DNA of 64,000 nt from Pontederia crassipes. Its lineage: Eukaryota > Streptophyta > Magnoliopsida > Commelinales > Pontederiaceae. The notes under the pieces were generated by a model, which saw nothing but the letters and a program-made list of their open reading frames with translations, was not told where the DNA came from and did not search any database. The stretch is taken from contig CM060183.1 of the NCBI GenBank assembly GCA_030549335.1, forward strand, positions 20,968,552 through 21,032,551, given 5' to 3'. The translations under genes were made by a program, and so were the position numbers. This document shows positions 23,859-35,720 of this stretch, one piece after another (within the stretch, counting starts at the first letter, position 1; each line of letters starts with the position of its first letter).

Positions 23859-26800
23859 ATGAGCAGCCACGGCAGCAGGGCATCAAACAACAGGGAGAAG
23901 AGGTCAGTGTCATGACTTAGAAGAGGTTCAAAAAAAAAATGCGATCGGTGGAGATCTTACACCGCGTGCTGGCCAAAAACTGGCCAGAAACGATTCAAGC
24001 TGGAATCGGGCACGAAACCCAGGCGTGGCCAAAAACGATTCAAGCTGGAATGAGACACGAAGCCCAGACGTGAAGACGATTTTACGTCCCAGGGCGCGCT
24101 TTTGAAAAATTTGGTTACAACTTATAATATTCCTCTGATTCATGTTTTCCATTATTCGCTTTGTGTTATACCTGTCGGTAATAGATCCTTCTTCATTGAT
24201 GGGTTCTAGATTTGTTGACAATTTTCTATAAGTTTGTTTATCAACCCTTAACTGAGTTTGGTGCGCATCATACAAAGTATTTTGTTTTAAAGATTTATTC
24301 TCTCGTACCACGAAGTTATTAGTTATCATTCTGTTTAAGATTCTTGTACTTTTACCACCAATAACATCTATCTTATTTGCATTTCTACAGTCATTGCCAC
24401 ATATATTTATGTTTCTAACTTTCTATTACAGGAGCATTGCTTTCCACTATGCAATAACTCATTTTTTAGAGAAAGTAATAACATGTTTGGCTCTTCATAA
24501 GGATTTTTTGTGCATTAAAGTATACCCTCCTTTTGAGATGGAAGTAATATTTCAGCAAGACATTCCCTTTCTTATTAAATAAGAATATTGGTATATCATT
24601 TAGCATGCCCATTTATGAGTCTTTAAGAAGTATGCCCACAAGATAATTATTTTAATATAAAGGCTACAAAGTCATGTTATTGGACTATTATTGAAGTTCT
24701 GCTAAAGTTTAGGATACATATGTTGGGTTAAAGTTCTTTTACAACTTTTGAGTTCTAGAGTAGCTATTGTGTTTTATTAATTAGATATCAATTTGAAACC
24801 ATAACTGTGAACAGCTACTCTGTTTTCTGTCTGTGCATCTGTTTAAATGTTGTGTAAAATTTCATGATTGGAATAAATAAAATACATTTTGCTACTCATA
24901 GATGAGACAGTCTGTCTTATTTACTCTTATCTGTTGGAAATTTTCAGTTTGAAAATAGTAATACATATAACTTTTCCCCTTCAAAGACAGTACATATCAT
25001 TTTTGTGTTCTGAATTTATGAATTCTCTCTCTGTATTTAGTTTCTCCTCAAGAAAAAATCTCAATGATAATCTTTTTATAGTGAAATTTCTTCCCTTTGT
25101 CAATTCACAAGTGATTTAAGGATTAGAACCATAAGCATCAATTTGTTGGTTACTGTCCCTTAAGGACAAATGTTCGTGCTCCCAAGAAAAAAAATGTTGG
25201 TTACTGTGGGATACGGGATATTATCTACCCTATTTTCTTCCTCTTCAAAGAATCTTTTTTTTTCTTATTTGGTTCCAATACTTTTCTCCTAATATCCAAG
25301 AACCATGCCTCCATTTGACAGCAGTCAGCAGACACTACTGTTGAATCAAAATTATGTTTTCATAACTGTGAATTTCAAAGAAGTTGGAGAAGCTGGTCAT
25401 TTCTATTTTGTTAATAATCTCAATGTGGTTATCAAATCCTTTAATTTGAACACTTGTAAGTAAATATCATTGTAACTTCTTTTTCTCTCCGTACATTCAG
25501 CAGAAGTTTCATGCTGATGCACAATGTTCAATGTTTCCTTGCATTTGTAAATGTTATACGTTTTTTTTATGCCTACTCTCACAAAATGAAAGAAAAGGTT
25601 GTTAATTGCCAAAAAAATTTGGATTGCCGAGATATCTATCATCTCTCAAACTCATGGTTATCAAATTAGTGCATTTTCTTACTTTGTTATCTGATATGTA
25701 CTGTTGATTATCCAGGGTTCTTTGTAAGTTCTTTGCACATGGAGCATGCTTAAAGGGGGAATATTGTGAATTTTCTCATGATTGGAAGGATCAACTGAAC
25801 AACGTAATTCTGTGGAAGCTGTGTAATCTTGTGCTTTATATAAATCTTTCATTTCTAGTTCTAGCTTATTTTTTTCTGTAACTTCTTATGTTTTGTGGTT
25901 ACAGGTATGCACCTTTTATCAGAAAGGGGTGTGCTCTTATGGTAGTCGGTGCAGGTATGACCATGTCAAGGTATCTCATCAGCGACCATCTGTCCAATCA
26001 ACACCTTCATCATCACATTCTCTCCCACGTGTGGCCTCAAGTTCTCTTCCAATTGACCATCCTTCTAGAATTCCTGTACATGAAGAACTTAGCAACGGCA
26101 ATGATATATTTCCTTCAGGGCAATCTTCTAACCCTCCCAGTAAGCTTGCATGGGCGCAATATTTGCAACCTGATGCTTATACTTCTGAGAATGATGAGAG
26201 TAACCTCCATCCCACTTATGTTAGTCCAGCTGATCTACCAATCTGTTCATTTGCTGCTGCTGGTAATTGTCCTCTTGGAGAACGGTGTCATCATATTCAT
26301 GGTGATCTTTGTTCAATTTGTGGAAAGAACTGCTTACATCCATTTCGACCTGAAGAAAGAGAGGAGCATATAAAGACATGCCAAAAAAATAACCAGCACC
26401 TTGAAGCTTTAAAATATAGCCAAGAAATAGAGTGTTGCGTTTGCCTGGATCGTGTTCTCTCTAAGCCGACAGCAGCTGAAAGAAAATTTGGGTTGCTTTC
26501 AGAATGTGACCATCCATTCTGTATTTCATGCATTCGGAATTGGCGTAGTAACTCTCCAGCATCTGGGATGGATGTCAATACTGCATTGAGGGCCTGCCCA
26601 ATATGTCGGAAGCTCTCGTACTTTGTCATTCCCAGTGTCTTTTGGTACTCCACAAAGGAGGAGAAACAAGAAATAGTTGACAACTACAAGTCCAAACTCA
26701 AGTAGGCAGTTCTTATATCCAGTTCCATAATGATCTGCCTTTGACCATCCCTGATTTGTTTTCTCCTTCGATATATAATTAACTTTTGTTTTTGTAACCT

Positions 26801-28759
26801 CAAATAAATATCTTATTCTTGCAAGTGAAGTTTATGCTTTTCACCAGATACTGATTTCCTTGCTTTATGGTGTTTGGAAGGTCCATTGATTGCAGATATT
26901 TTGATTTTGGAAATGGAACTTGTCCCTTTGGCACTAGTTGTTTCTACAAGGTACGTAAAATGTTTTATCAGTTCATTTTATGTGTTATGGTTTTAGAACT
27001 GAATTTGGATTCCTTTATTGGTGGAAAACTAACTTGTCAGTAGAATCTCTCAAAAAAGAAAAAAAATGTCAGTTGAAAAGTGAAAAAGTACAATAAAAAA
27101 TAGTTGCAGGGAAGTTTTTTTGAGAGAGAGAAGTTGCTCCCTTTTTAGTTGTTGTAGCTTTTGACCAATGCTTTCATGGGTTACTCTCAGAAAAAACTGT
27201 GTCCATGGTCTAACTTGGCTCAATCCTTCACCATACTAAGATTAATTTTGTCGCGTATCATGAACAGTTCTAAGTCTTAAATGGTTACAATCTCACGGAT
27301 GTATTGTGAATGTTGGTCAATGATTTTCTCCTAAAGTTGAGCATTTACATAATTCTGAATTATTCTACATTTAATATATGACGTCCATTTTGTTTCACAA
27401 AGAGAACCATTTTTAAGTTGCATTTGACCCATTTATTCAGAAGTCAAAATTTTGAATAAGAAATGGTGACTTACGAGTGAACACTTGGTATTCTCAACCA
27501 CTCCCTTTCAAAAAGTTCTGCCCCAAGAAAAATCCACCTTAGAATGTTTCACCCTAATATATTCAACCCTCCAAATCCTTCACTAGCCCAAAGATGGATA
27601 ATAGGTTTGACAGCTCAACTTCCATAAAGTTTTTGCTTTTGTCAAACATATGGACTGCTTCAAAACTTGAATTGCTGCCTTGTTCACTTTGCCAAACTAT
27701 AAAACATGGATACTTTGGGGCAACTTGTTTAGAAATCCAAGTGCCCAGGCTAGAGATTTTCTATCTGTTAGAGTAGCATGATCTCACATTATAATCTCTT
27801 TCCTAGAGCTTTAATTCCTCACATGCTGAGAGTCCCCTGATTTTGCTCATTGTGACTATATAAGTTGCATTGATTGGTTTGAGATTATATGTCAGTATCT
27901 GACTATCAAGGGTGCCCAAATCAGAGACTTCATATCCATTTGAGTGACATGATCAATTTGGGATCTCCTTACAAAGAACTTCCCCTCATACACATGCTCA
28001 TTCATCAAGAACCAAGTTGCATTTGTCCATTTAATTCTGGACCTTTTGCTTTACTAACTCACATGCTGAGAGTCCAGTGATTTTGTCCATTATGACAGTG
28101 TATACTCTGCATGAGTTGGGATTATCAGTCATTAACAAGGGGCATTTTGACTAGATGGTAAATTTCAAAAATACCTTCATATCATTTACGACTTTGACTT
28201 TCTACCAAAGGATTAAAAACAGTTCAAGAAGCATTCCCGGACATGCCCATATACACATAATTTGGAGAAGACATGTCCATATAATTCCAGCTTAAAGACT
28301 TCAGAAATACCTCTTACCCTTGGCTGACAGACTAGTTGGCTGCTTCAAAGTTTTCTAAGTGCCTGATCAGTGATATTCTGATAATAAATTTTAAGAATTG
28401 CTGCACTAACAAAGTTGACCTTTATTTTTTGCCATTCTATATAATTTTTTTATTACAGGATCAGAAATTTTTCTGTGATCAAAGGATCATACATTTTGTA
28501 TCTTGAATATATGTCTGATGAACATAATTGTGTTTTTCAGCATGCGTACAGGGATGGTCGAATAGAAGAAGTAGTATTGCGCCATCTTGATGCGCAGGAT
28601 GGAAGCACTGTGATAGCCAAAGATATTAGGTTTCTTGTTCTTTCTTTTGGTGTCGAAAATTCTTTTTAGACTGATAACCAAAAATGAAAACATTTCTGAG
28701 TTCTTGTTGTTCTTCCTGTTTTCAGGCTCTCGGATTTCCTCAGCGGTTTACATCTCTAA
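23859..28759 (+). CDS. MKRN: Makorin-type C3H zinc-finger/RING E3 ubiquitin ligase
   Basis: Six exons join in frame: 23859-23902, 25716-25803, 25905-26701, 26881-26950, 28541-28629, 28726-28759 (TAA at 28757); 1122 nt, 373 residues. Makorins are RNA-binding E3 ligases that transfer ubiquitin to substrates. Domains in order: C3H1 fingers at about 18-36 and 46-64, a Ser/Pro-rich linker, a third C3H finger at 158-176 ([19 protein letters not shown]), the Makorin Cys/His segment 180-203 ([12 protein letters not shown]), a RING at about 221-278 ([24 protein letters not shown]), and a final C3H from Cys314 ([17 protein letters not shown]) ending with His334. All metal ligands appear intact. Exon 1 is only 14 codons ([14 protein letters not shown]) and is joined by phase to GTTCTTTGTAAG. 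Intron 1 is 1.8 kb and intron 4 is 1.6 kb, with repeat content. The C-terminus [10 protein letters not shown] matches the family ending. Confidence 0.92.
23985..24080 (+). repeat. Short direct repeats in Makorin intron 1
   Basis: ACGATTCAAGCTGGAAT occurs twice, near 23988 and 24037, each followed by a related CACGAA(A/G)CCCAG(G/A)CGTG stretch, within a GC-rich patch of the first intron. It may be a duplicated regulatory block or part of an unknown insertion. Confidence 0.5.
27600..28140 (+). repeat. Intron-4 segment of Makorin that is duplicated at 12960-13663
   Basis: Contains two tandem diverged modules ending CATGCTGAGAGTCC(C)(C/A)TGATTTTG, at about 27815 and 28050. It is the parental-side copy for the segment downstream of CtpA and carries the uninterrupted Helitron target at 28131/28132. 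The short open frames inside it are not genes. Confidence 0.65.
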
Positions 28760-29033
28760 GTTCATGGTACTTGTATAAAATAAGATGTAAGTTTTATGTG
28801 ATATCCTGTGTTTTTTTTGGTCTTTTTTTGTGAAAAACTGGCTAAGTTGTTTGTTTGTAAGTGGAAGGACCCTTCGGCATAATATGCAGAGCCAAAGCTG
28901 GTGCTCTGATATAATGCTTAGTTAACAAGAACCACAGAAATCCTTAGGAGAAATTGCCATGTGATATGAAAATTTAACCATGAAATCCTTATCATAAATG
29001 TTTATGGGTCAAAGATAATTTCCACACATTTGT
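28760..29033 (+). other. Makorin 3' UTR and flank
   Basis: Non-coding sequence following the stop codon. It is the parental counterpart of the decayed copy at 18890-19160. AT-rich; no clear AATAAA, though ATAAAATAAGATG at 28775 could serve. Confidence 0.5.
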
Positions 29034-29250
29034 CCCTATTAACTCACATAATTTCTCTTCTAAAAAAAACTCACATAATTTCCACACTAATCGATGTGAT
29101 GTACATGATAGAAATAGATACAGTTACAAATGGTGGTGACAATGAAGTAGTAACAGACTGAGGTGTGTGAACTGATTAGTAGTGGTTGTATGCAGCTCCA
29201 TACTGAGGTGTGTGAACTGATCAGTAGTGATTAGTTATATGCAGCTCCTG
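29034..29250. repeat. Direct repeat (left copy) flanking a 2.4-kb insertion-rich block
   Basis: The sequence GATGTACATGATAGAAATAGAT, then CAGTTACAAAT, GGTGACAATG and AGTAACAGACTG followed by GTGTGAACTG, recurs with substitutions at about 31680-31830. Inside the left copy a 45-base unit beginning GAGGTGTGTGAACTGAT is itself tandemly duplicated (29160 and 29205). Confidence 0.65.
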
Positions 29251-29606
29251 TAACAACCCTAATGCCCCCCACCCCACCCCCTACACACTCACACCAAAAC
29301 CCCAACATTGTCATTGACGCATGTGGAACTTGTGGCATAAAACCTGACAGTGTACATGAGACATGGGCTAATCATAACTTCCACAAGCTCAGCGGATGAA
29401 CATGAAGCCTACAGTTACTCAAAGCATGGCAAAGAAAAGTCCATAGAATTACAATTTTGACAGTACAAAAGTTGTAACCAATTCGGAATGTCAAAATGAT
29501 CTTGTTGAATTCCTGCAATAGCAGAAGAGAGGATATGGGGAGGAAGGGGGACTCAAAGGGTGCATTAGCATGAGGGAGGGAGTAGATTTTGTGTGGGTCT
29601 GGCCGG

Positions 29607-29905
29607 CAGGGGCGGATCCATACTTGAAAAATGAGGGGGGCCAACATAAGGTAAAGGAAGAAGGATGGCAGTTGGATTTGAACCTAAGACCCCTACATTG
29701 ATCACAAAGTGAGACATCCACTGCACGAGAGTTACATTTCTGCTCTTGCGTGATATCTAATTTATTCAAGGGGGGCCAAACATTATTTATAATCCTAAAT
29801 TTATATATTAACATATATACTTAATATTTTTTTCAAAATTTAGGGGTGTGTGTGTGGTGGGGCTGGGGGCTGGCCCCCCTCATGATGTATTTGGGTCCGC
29901 CCCTG
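29607..29905. mobile_element. Small TIR element with CAGGGGCGGA termini
   Basis: The left end CAGGGGCGGATCCA (29607-29620) and the right end TGGGTCCGCCCCTG (29892-29905) are inverted repeats matching 13 of 14 bases. G/C-rich edges enclose a central AT-rich stretch. The CAGGG start is hAT-like. No convincing 8-bp TSD was found, so an old insertion or altered flanks are likely. Confidence 0.65.
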
Positions 29906-30346
29906 TCTTGGTATTAGCCTGCGAGAGCTCAGCATTAACAGCAGCTGTAGAGAGTGCACGCTATTAGGAGACAATAACAACTATAGTGGAATGCAATAGA
30001 GGATATAGGGCCTATATGAACAGAAGTTATAGCTTTCTACCCCTGAAGGAGAACGAGCGCGCTCTCATGCAGCACATCAGAGCCAAGTAGTAGTTTGCCA
30101 TACTAGAAGGTTGCAAGATCACTGAAAAGTAGATGTTCCAGGTGCAAGATAAATTCTCCCCAGGGATGGAAGCAACTGCTGGTGTTGTGGGCTCCAGGCT
30201 CAACTCTGTCACTTAGAGCCTAACTCTCATGGAAATAAGAAGCATACAAGAAGAAAAGAACCTGGGGAATCACTTGCAGAGGTATTCCTTTGCCTATGTG
30301 CCCTGACGACATTTCCCGAGGCCATAGTAGCACAAACCTAGATAGA

Positions 30347-30720
30347 TAGGGGTGTTCACCTCGGATCCGACTCGACCCGTCCGATTTTGATCGGGTCGGG
30401 TACCCGACCACCATTTTTTTAAATTTCTTACTTTTTATATTATTTAATATAAAAATATTATAGAGTATTTATTTTAAAGCATAAAATAACGTGTTAAACA
30501 TTTAAATATCATTTTACATATTTAAAATATTTTATTTTTTATACAAAATATAAGCTGAAAACTAAAAAAATTAAAAAAGTCGGGTCTTTCGGGTCGACTC
30601 GCCCATATCCGACCCAACCCAAGGTCGGGTCCGACCCGACCACTGACCTCACCCAAACCAAACTGGGTCGGGTCAAGTCATCGGGTTCGCGAGTCGACCT
30701 GACCCGCTGAACACCCCCTA
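30347..30720. mobile_element. hAT-like MITE with a perfect 8-bp TSD
   Basis: Ends TAGGGGTGTTCA and, inverted, TAGGGGGTGTTCA. Both sides are flanked by TAGATAGA (30339-30346 and 30721-30728), a perfect 8-bp duplication as expected for hAT elements. The edges are rich in CGGGTCGGGT and the centre is AT-rich. No coding capacity. It interrupts a LINE-derived segment. Confidence 0.85.
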
Positions 30721-30728
30721 TAGATAGA

Positions 30729-31367
30729 GGAAGGAGGGTCAGGATCTGGCGCTTGTTCCCTCGTTTTCATATCACACCTATCTGATCAGCGATTTACAGA
30801 GTTTTTGACCCTCCAGCAGCTGGCAGGTCTACACTCGGACCATTCCAGGATGGACGGATGGGTCTGGCTATCGGAGTCTTTCTCGACACAAAGCCTCTCC
30901 TCCCCACCATCACTTTGCAAGAGGATTTTATGACATCTGGTGCACTCAGATACCGCTGAAGTCAAGATCTTAGCTTGGCTTCTACGGCGCAGTGCTCCTC
31001 ACCAGGAGTTAATAGTGACACATCATGCGTACTATGTGGCGAGCCAGTGGACGACATCCCCCACTTGTTCTTCGATTGCCCCGACATCCCGGGGCATCTG
31101 ACATCGGATGAGCATTGCGAGCCTCTTTTCTTCATACTACACTTCAGGACTCATGCGTCAGAGATAGTGTAGTGCCACTAGCAACCTTGCTTGGGCCATT
31201 TGGCTACAGCGCAATCGGATTTTTTTTTGCGGGGAGAGTTGTTAGCTTGAGCATATTGTACACCACATCTCCTTTCTTATCCGGGAGTGGAGTTTTGGCT
31301 AGCCCAATTATTCTTTTCCATGTGATCTTTCACCGTGCTTACACTTGTACGGCTTTTTCACAATTAT

Positions 31368-31406
<39 letters not shown>

Positions 31407-31430
31407 GTTGGATGACAACTACAACTCCGG
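30729..31430 (+). pseudogene. 5'-truncated LINE (zf-RVT end) fragment with AC/AT microsatellite
   Basis: Plus-strand frames read as the C-terminal part of a plant L1-like ORF2: the zinc-binding reverse-transcriptase tail CVLCGEPVDDIPHLFFDCP near 31025-31085, and a WAIWLQRNRIFF segment near 31190-31225. Frameshifts separate the parts. The fragment runs into an (AC)n(AT)n tract at about 31362-31406. It probably continues left of the hAT-like MITE, to about 30215. Confidence 0.6.
31362..31406. repeat. (AC)n(AT)n compound microsatellite
   Basis: Uninterrupted AC repeats pass directly into AT repeats at the end of the LINE fragment; such tracts often mark degenerate LINE 3' ends. Confidence 0.85.
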
Positions 31431-31649
31431 TGGTCATCCTTTCCCTTCTAAAAAAAGGCGGCCTTTAATGAGAGGATTTTGAAGTGGGAGGAGAAGCTTT
31501 CAACTCCATAATTTCTTCCATGGAGGAGATAACATAGGTTGTCCATTTGCCTAGTTAGAGTTGAAGAAATAAGGCATAGTACTTTTAGTCATGAACATTG
31601 AAGAAGATATAAATTTCCTTTTTTTTTAGGTGAGAAAAATGGTAAGGAT

Positions 31650-31835
31650 CACCGGATCACATTGTTGATACCATATTAACTCACATCACATATTTCCCAC
31701 AGACCAATCAGTGATGTACGTGATATAAATAGATGCAAACAGTTACAAATATTGGCGACAATGGAGGAGTAACAGACTGCAGTGGGTGAACTGGTCAGCA
31801 GTGGATAGTTGTAACAGAAAGCAATGTGGTGCTGT
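31650..31835. repeat. Direct repeat (right copy) flanking the 29.2-31.6 kb block
   Basis: Matches 29070-29240: AGTGATGTACGTGATATAAATAGATG, CAGTTACAAAT, GCGACAATGGAGGAGTAACAGACTG and GTGAACTGGTCAGCAGTGG. Only copy boundaries visible by eye are given. Confidence 0.6.
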
Positions 31836-31839
31836 AGTG

Positions 31840-33054
31840 GATGCGGCTGTCGAACTATTAGTCCCATCTTATCATCTTACAGAAGTGTTAATAGAAAGGA
31901 GACATGATCTTCATTATAGCTTAAGAGCACCTGGAAGTGTTAGAATTCTACATTTACTGCATTGCCATTCTGATTCAACATTACCCAAAATTACCTCTCA
32001 AAATAATTATGTATATATATATATTTTTTTTAATTTCGTAAACTTAAATCACAAATACATATCTCACCCATAAAATTAAAAGTTATAAAATAATTAATAT
32101 ATTTTAAAAATATGATAATAATATATTCATAATAATTAACTAAGATTTATTTGCTTAATTTTATAATTTATTTAAATAAAGGTATAAATGATAAATGTGG
32201 AAAGTGAAATTAAAATAATTGTAACGCAGGTGGCAATTTGGATAATTTCTCCTTTTATAGGCAATATGCATTGTCACTTGCAATGTGAAAAATGATAATG
32301 TGGTGGGAAGTAATTTAACAAATCTACAAAGATTATTTTATCACATAGAGTGCAAGTCTCCAGAGTTCAGACAAAACAATAATATCTTTGTGAAGTTCCA
32401 CAAAATCCCAAGGCCAGTTTCCTCAAAAAAAGAAAAAGCCAAGGTCAGTTGAAATGGCAGTCCAGAAATTTCAAGAATAACAAATCTCAAGGTCAGTCAA
32501 ATCCTCAAGACAAGTTTATTGTAACAATAACACTCAATAGTCAATGTCGGATGCACATGAAGTAAAACAGAAGCGTTGAAAATTCACAACATGCAATGCC
32601 GAATATGCTCCATTAAAACAACCTATGAGCAAAAAAGGTATGCTGAATTTACTTTCCTATGTACCAAGGCCATGAGCCTGCCTCCGATGTAACCTGGAAA
32701 ACTGTAGTGGGGAAGTTGTTCCTTTGCTTGAAGAGAAAAAGAAATATAATAAAGGGAACTTCCAGGAAAGACAATACCAATACTTTGGACGTAATCTCTA
32801 GAACATCTGAAAATTACACTTGAATAATACCTCATCATTCTATTTCTCGTACCCGTTCTTGTTCTTTTTCTCTTAAATGCCATTATCTCCTGATTGGATG
32901 GAACCTCTCACTTTTCATGTTTGCCATTAATGTTTTTCCTTCTGTGACGGCATCAACTTTTTTGTCGGAATAGAAGACATCTAATTAGGATTTCCCTTTT
33001 CTCACTTAAGTTCAACAAGTTTAATCTTATTTTCGACGTTTGTTTCATTTTTAG
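31840..33054. other. Makorin downstream flank; AT-rich, no firm gene
   Basis: The first 80 bases (31845-31925) are the parent of the 19170-19230 duplicate. The rest is AT-rich or low-complexity. The minus-strand frame at 32623-32883 lacks family resemblance and is not called. Confidence 0.4.
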
Positions 33055-33349
33055 GAAAAATATATTGGCCGAGGAATTGCTATCCTTGTCAACATATGCT
33101 TTACCTCCTTCAGAAAATTCAGTTGAGGTTGGGGGCGAAGATGTACACTGCATAAAAGGTTATTTTTTCTCTTTAAATTGCTTGCTGTAACAAACGCAGA
33201 GGCTGAAATGACAAAATAAATACTCGTACCAGATTCCCTTTACTCGTTGCGTTGCGTTGTGTTGTGTTGCGTTGGTGAGTAGCTTTTTGAACGAAAAAAA
33301 CCATATTATTTACATTTCAGATCATGGAGTCATGGTCGATGTTGGGTAG
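33055..33349 (+). CDS. Possible terminal exons of unknown or alternative-Makorin transcript
   Basis: Two plus-strand blocks with good splice sites fit together: 33055-33158 (acceptor TTTTTAG, donor GTTATT) and 33321-33349 (acceptor ATTTCAG, ending in TAG). Together they read KNILAEELLSLSTYALPPS, then ENSVEVGGEDVHCIKDHGVM and VDVG before the stop. The entry phase is the same as that of Makorin exon 6, so they could be spliced to Makorin exon 5 to give a different C-terminus. They could equally belong to an unrelated gene or be chance. I do not recognise the peptide, and no transcript evidence is available. Confidence 0.3.
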
Positions 33350-33758
33350 TTGTGATCTTCATTGTATTATATTCCCTTTTACTATGTGCATAATTCTTCT
33401 GGGATGCCTCCTGCAATCTTCTCATTTAGGAAAAGATGCCTCATACGGGACAATGGAGCCTACTAAACTTAAAAGGCTCAGCAGGTCCTGGAACATTCTT
33501 ATCTGACCCTACTTCGCTAATAAACGATCTTTCCTTTTCTTAAAAAATATACGTATAAATTGTTGCACATATTATTGCCTTAATAATATAGATTTCAGAA
33601 AGAAAAAAAAAGAAGGGAACTGAATAATGGATAAGGTTTCATGGTGGATGAACGAACCCTAGGAGTAAGGACCCCCTAAATCTTTATCTAAAATTAAAAG
33701 GAACGAATAGTTTCCTCCCAAAAAGGAAAAAAAAAGAAAAGAAAACACTACATTCCTT
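33350..33758. other. Spacer before the LINE; no gene recognised
   Basis: Low-complexity A-rich sequence (33600-33750), possibly 3' UTR of the preceding candidate exons. The frame at 33324-33506 overlaps that candidate exon in another phase and is not called. Confidence 0.4.
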
Positions 33759-34113
33759 CCATACGTGTAATTTTTTTAAAAAAAAAACAAAGGAACATTA
33801 GTCATTCATTATCTGGGGATAGTCTTGATACAAAAGGTTTTGGAGGCTCAGCATTGGGTGATCCTCCCAAAAAGAATCAAAGTCACTTTCTCGGCTCATG
33901 TGCGATAGGAAATCGGCAGCATGGTTACAATGGCGGTGAATATGTTTACATTTGAAGTCCTCTAGCAAGGTGATATAATGCCATACGTTCCTTAAGATGT
34001 TTAGAATGCGCCAAGGGCAGGGAGATGTTCTTCACAAGCAATTCCGAGTCGGTGCCGCACTCCATGCATTGGTAACCACGGTACGCACAACAACGAATTC
34101 CCTTCATAAGGCC

Positions 34114-34680
34114 CTAGACTTCAGCCTCCAAAGTCGAGCTCACCTTACACTCGAATGCCCCTACACATAAAGATTCACCATTAGAGGATCTAATAAGGAA
34201 ACCGGCACCCCTTGGTATTGCAGATCCAGAGTAGGATCCATCGGACTTGAGACTAACCCAATCCAACGAAGGGGACTTCCACTGGGCCTGGATTAGGCCA
34301 CTAGGGGAAGGATTACTGCGTGCCTTAGGTAAATTATGTCTAACAAATTCATTGTGCCCCGTCAGGGCCCTCTCCCACACTACATATACCGTAGCAAACT
34401 TGGACTGAAAATGTGCATTATTCCGTGAAAGCCAAATATTCCTTGGAGCAATACACAAGATCGTCCCCCTCCTCGATCCACCTCCTCGTGTCCCAAGTCT
34501 CCCATAAAGTAAACTGGTAACATGTATTGCGTGAACATAAATTTCATATCGCATTGGCAAACGAGCAGTGAAAGAATGAGTCGAAGTCTCAACAATTGTA
34601 CCACATAAAACACATACAAGATTAATAGAAGCGTTAAAACCACTTAGAAAATCCAAGGTAGGCAGGCGATTATGTTTCAT
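34114..34680 (-). pseudogene. LINE ORF2 C-terminal part: zf-RVT and RNase H-like domain
   Basis: An open minus-strand frame of 188 codons. The N-terminal part has the zinc-binding motif CVLCGTIVETSTHSF followed by APRNIWLSRNNAHF, typical of the plant LINE zf-RVT tail. The C-terminal part has LKSDGSYSGSAIPRGAGFLI and STLEAEV, the start of a type-I RNase H with the catalytic Asp in SDGS and Glu in LEAE. It is cut by a stop, after which RNase H-like sequence continues in other frames toward 33830. Confidence 0.75.
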
Positions 34681-35720
34681 TTTCCAAAGAAAAACCTTTA
34701 TTTCTTACGTAATAATGAGCTTCCAAATTAAAGTCCAAGATTGCTCACCAGGTACCGGTAGTGGAGTTGCCTGGCTGCACAGGAAGTTATAGATACTTTT
34801 GGTGGATGGATGACCATGTGGGTCAAGGCTCCATATCCACCGGTCGAGGCGGGCAAACATATATCAGGAATGCGCGATACCAAAGAGGGGTCGAAAAATG
34901 AAGATAGCAAATTAACATTTCACGATTAGTGCATGATAAGATCTAAAACATTTAAGTCTAGAATGGGTACATCCATATTGATAAAAGTAGGCAGGTAAAG
35001 TAAAGGAACAGGAAAAAGCCATGGATTTTTCATAATATTAGTGCTGAGACCATTACCTATGTGCTTAATAATTTCCCCTCTGATATAATTTTAGTTAATA
35101 ATAGTGCGCCAAGATCGAGTAGGAGAACGAGTGGGGTTTTGACAAAACCATGGATGCAAGGTACCATATTTGTTTAAGACAAGTTGTGCCCAAGGAGAAT
35201 TAGAATAGTTTAGTACTTCAAAGACTTGTTTTGCCATCATAGAGGTTTTAACATTACACAGGTTGCGAATGCCTAAGCCCCCAACAGTGTTCGGCAACTA
35301 GATAGTATGCCACCCAATGAGGTGCATTCCTTTACCATTCTGTACAGACGACTAGAGGAATTTCCTACTAAGCTTTTTCTAACATTGCAACAGTGGAACA
35401 AAAAATGAAAGTAGAACCAAAAGAGTGGGAAGGTAAGAAAGAAATGACAGATTGAATTAATGTTACCAAGAGGTGTTGATTACCTGGTACCTGCTTATAT
35501 GATATAGGAACACTAAAATACATAAAAGGAAAAGAATCCTCAGAAATGCTTAAGGAGTTTTTAATAGCCTATTTTCTACGATAGCTCAGTTTTGGAGGAA
35601 AGCAAATCTATAATTTATCAGGGTTGATAATCTGGTTTATGAGTGAATAGTACTCCTTAAGGATTTTGATAATATTTTTGGCATTTTTTACTAGAGATGA
35701 AAATTGTTAACTTTGAAAGG

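Noticed and set aside
23487..24329. Long minus-strand frames (127, 94 and 133 codons) upstream of and in Makorin intron 1
   Set aside because: The first two lie opposite the GA-rich leader and are Leu/Ser/Pro low-complexity translations; the third lies in intron 1 and has no family resemblance or splice support.
25888..26683. Alternative frames of 161 and 128 codons across Makorin exon 3
   Set aside because: They overlap the frame with all C3H and RING ligands and show no domain of their own.
32623..32883. Minus-strand frame of 86 codons
   Set aside because: No recognisable motif, no splice context and a low-complexity basic start.
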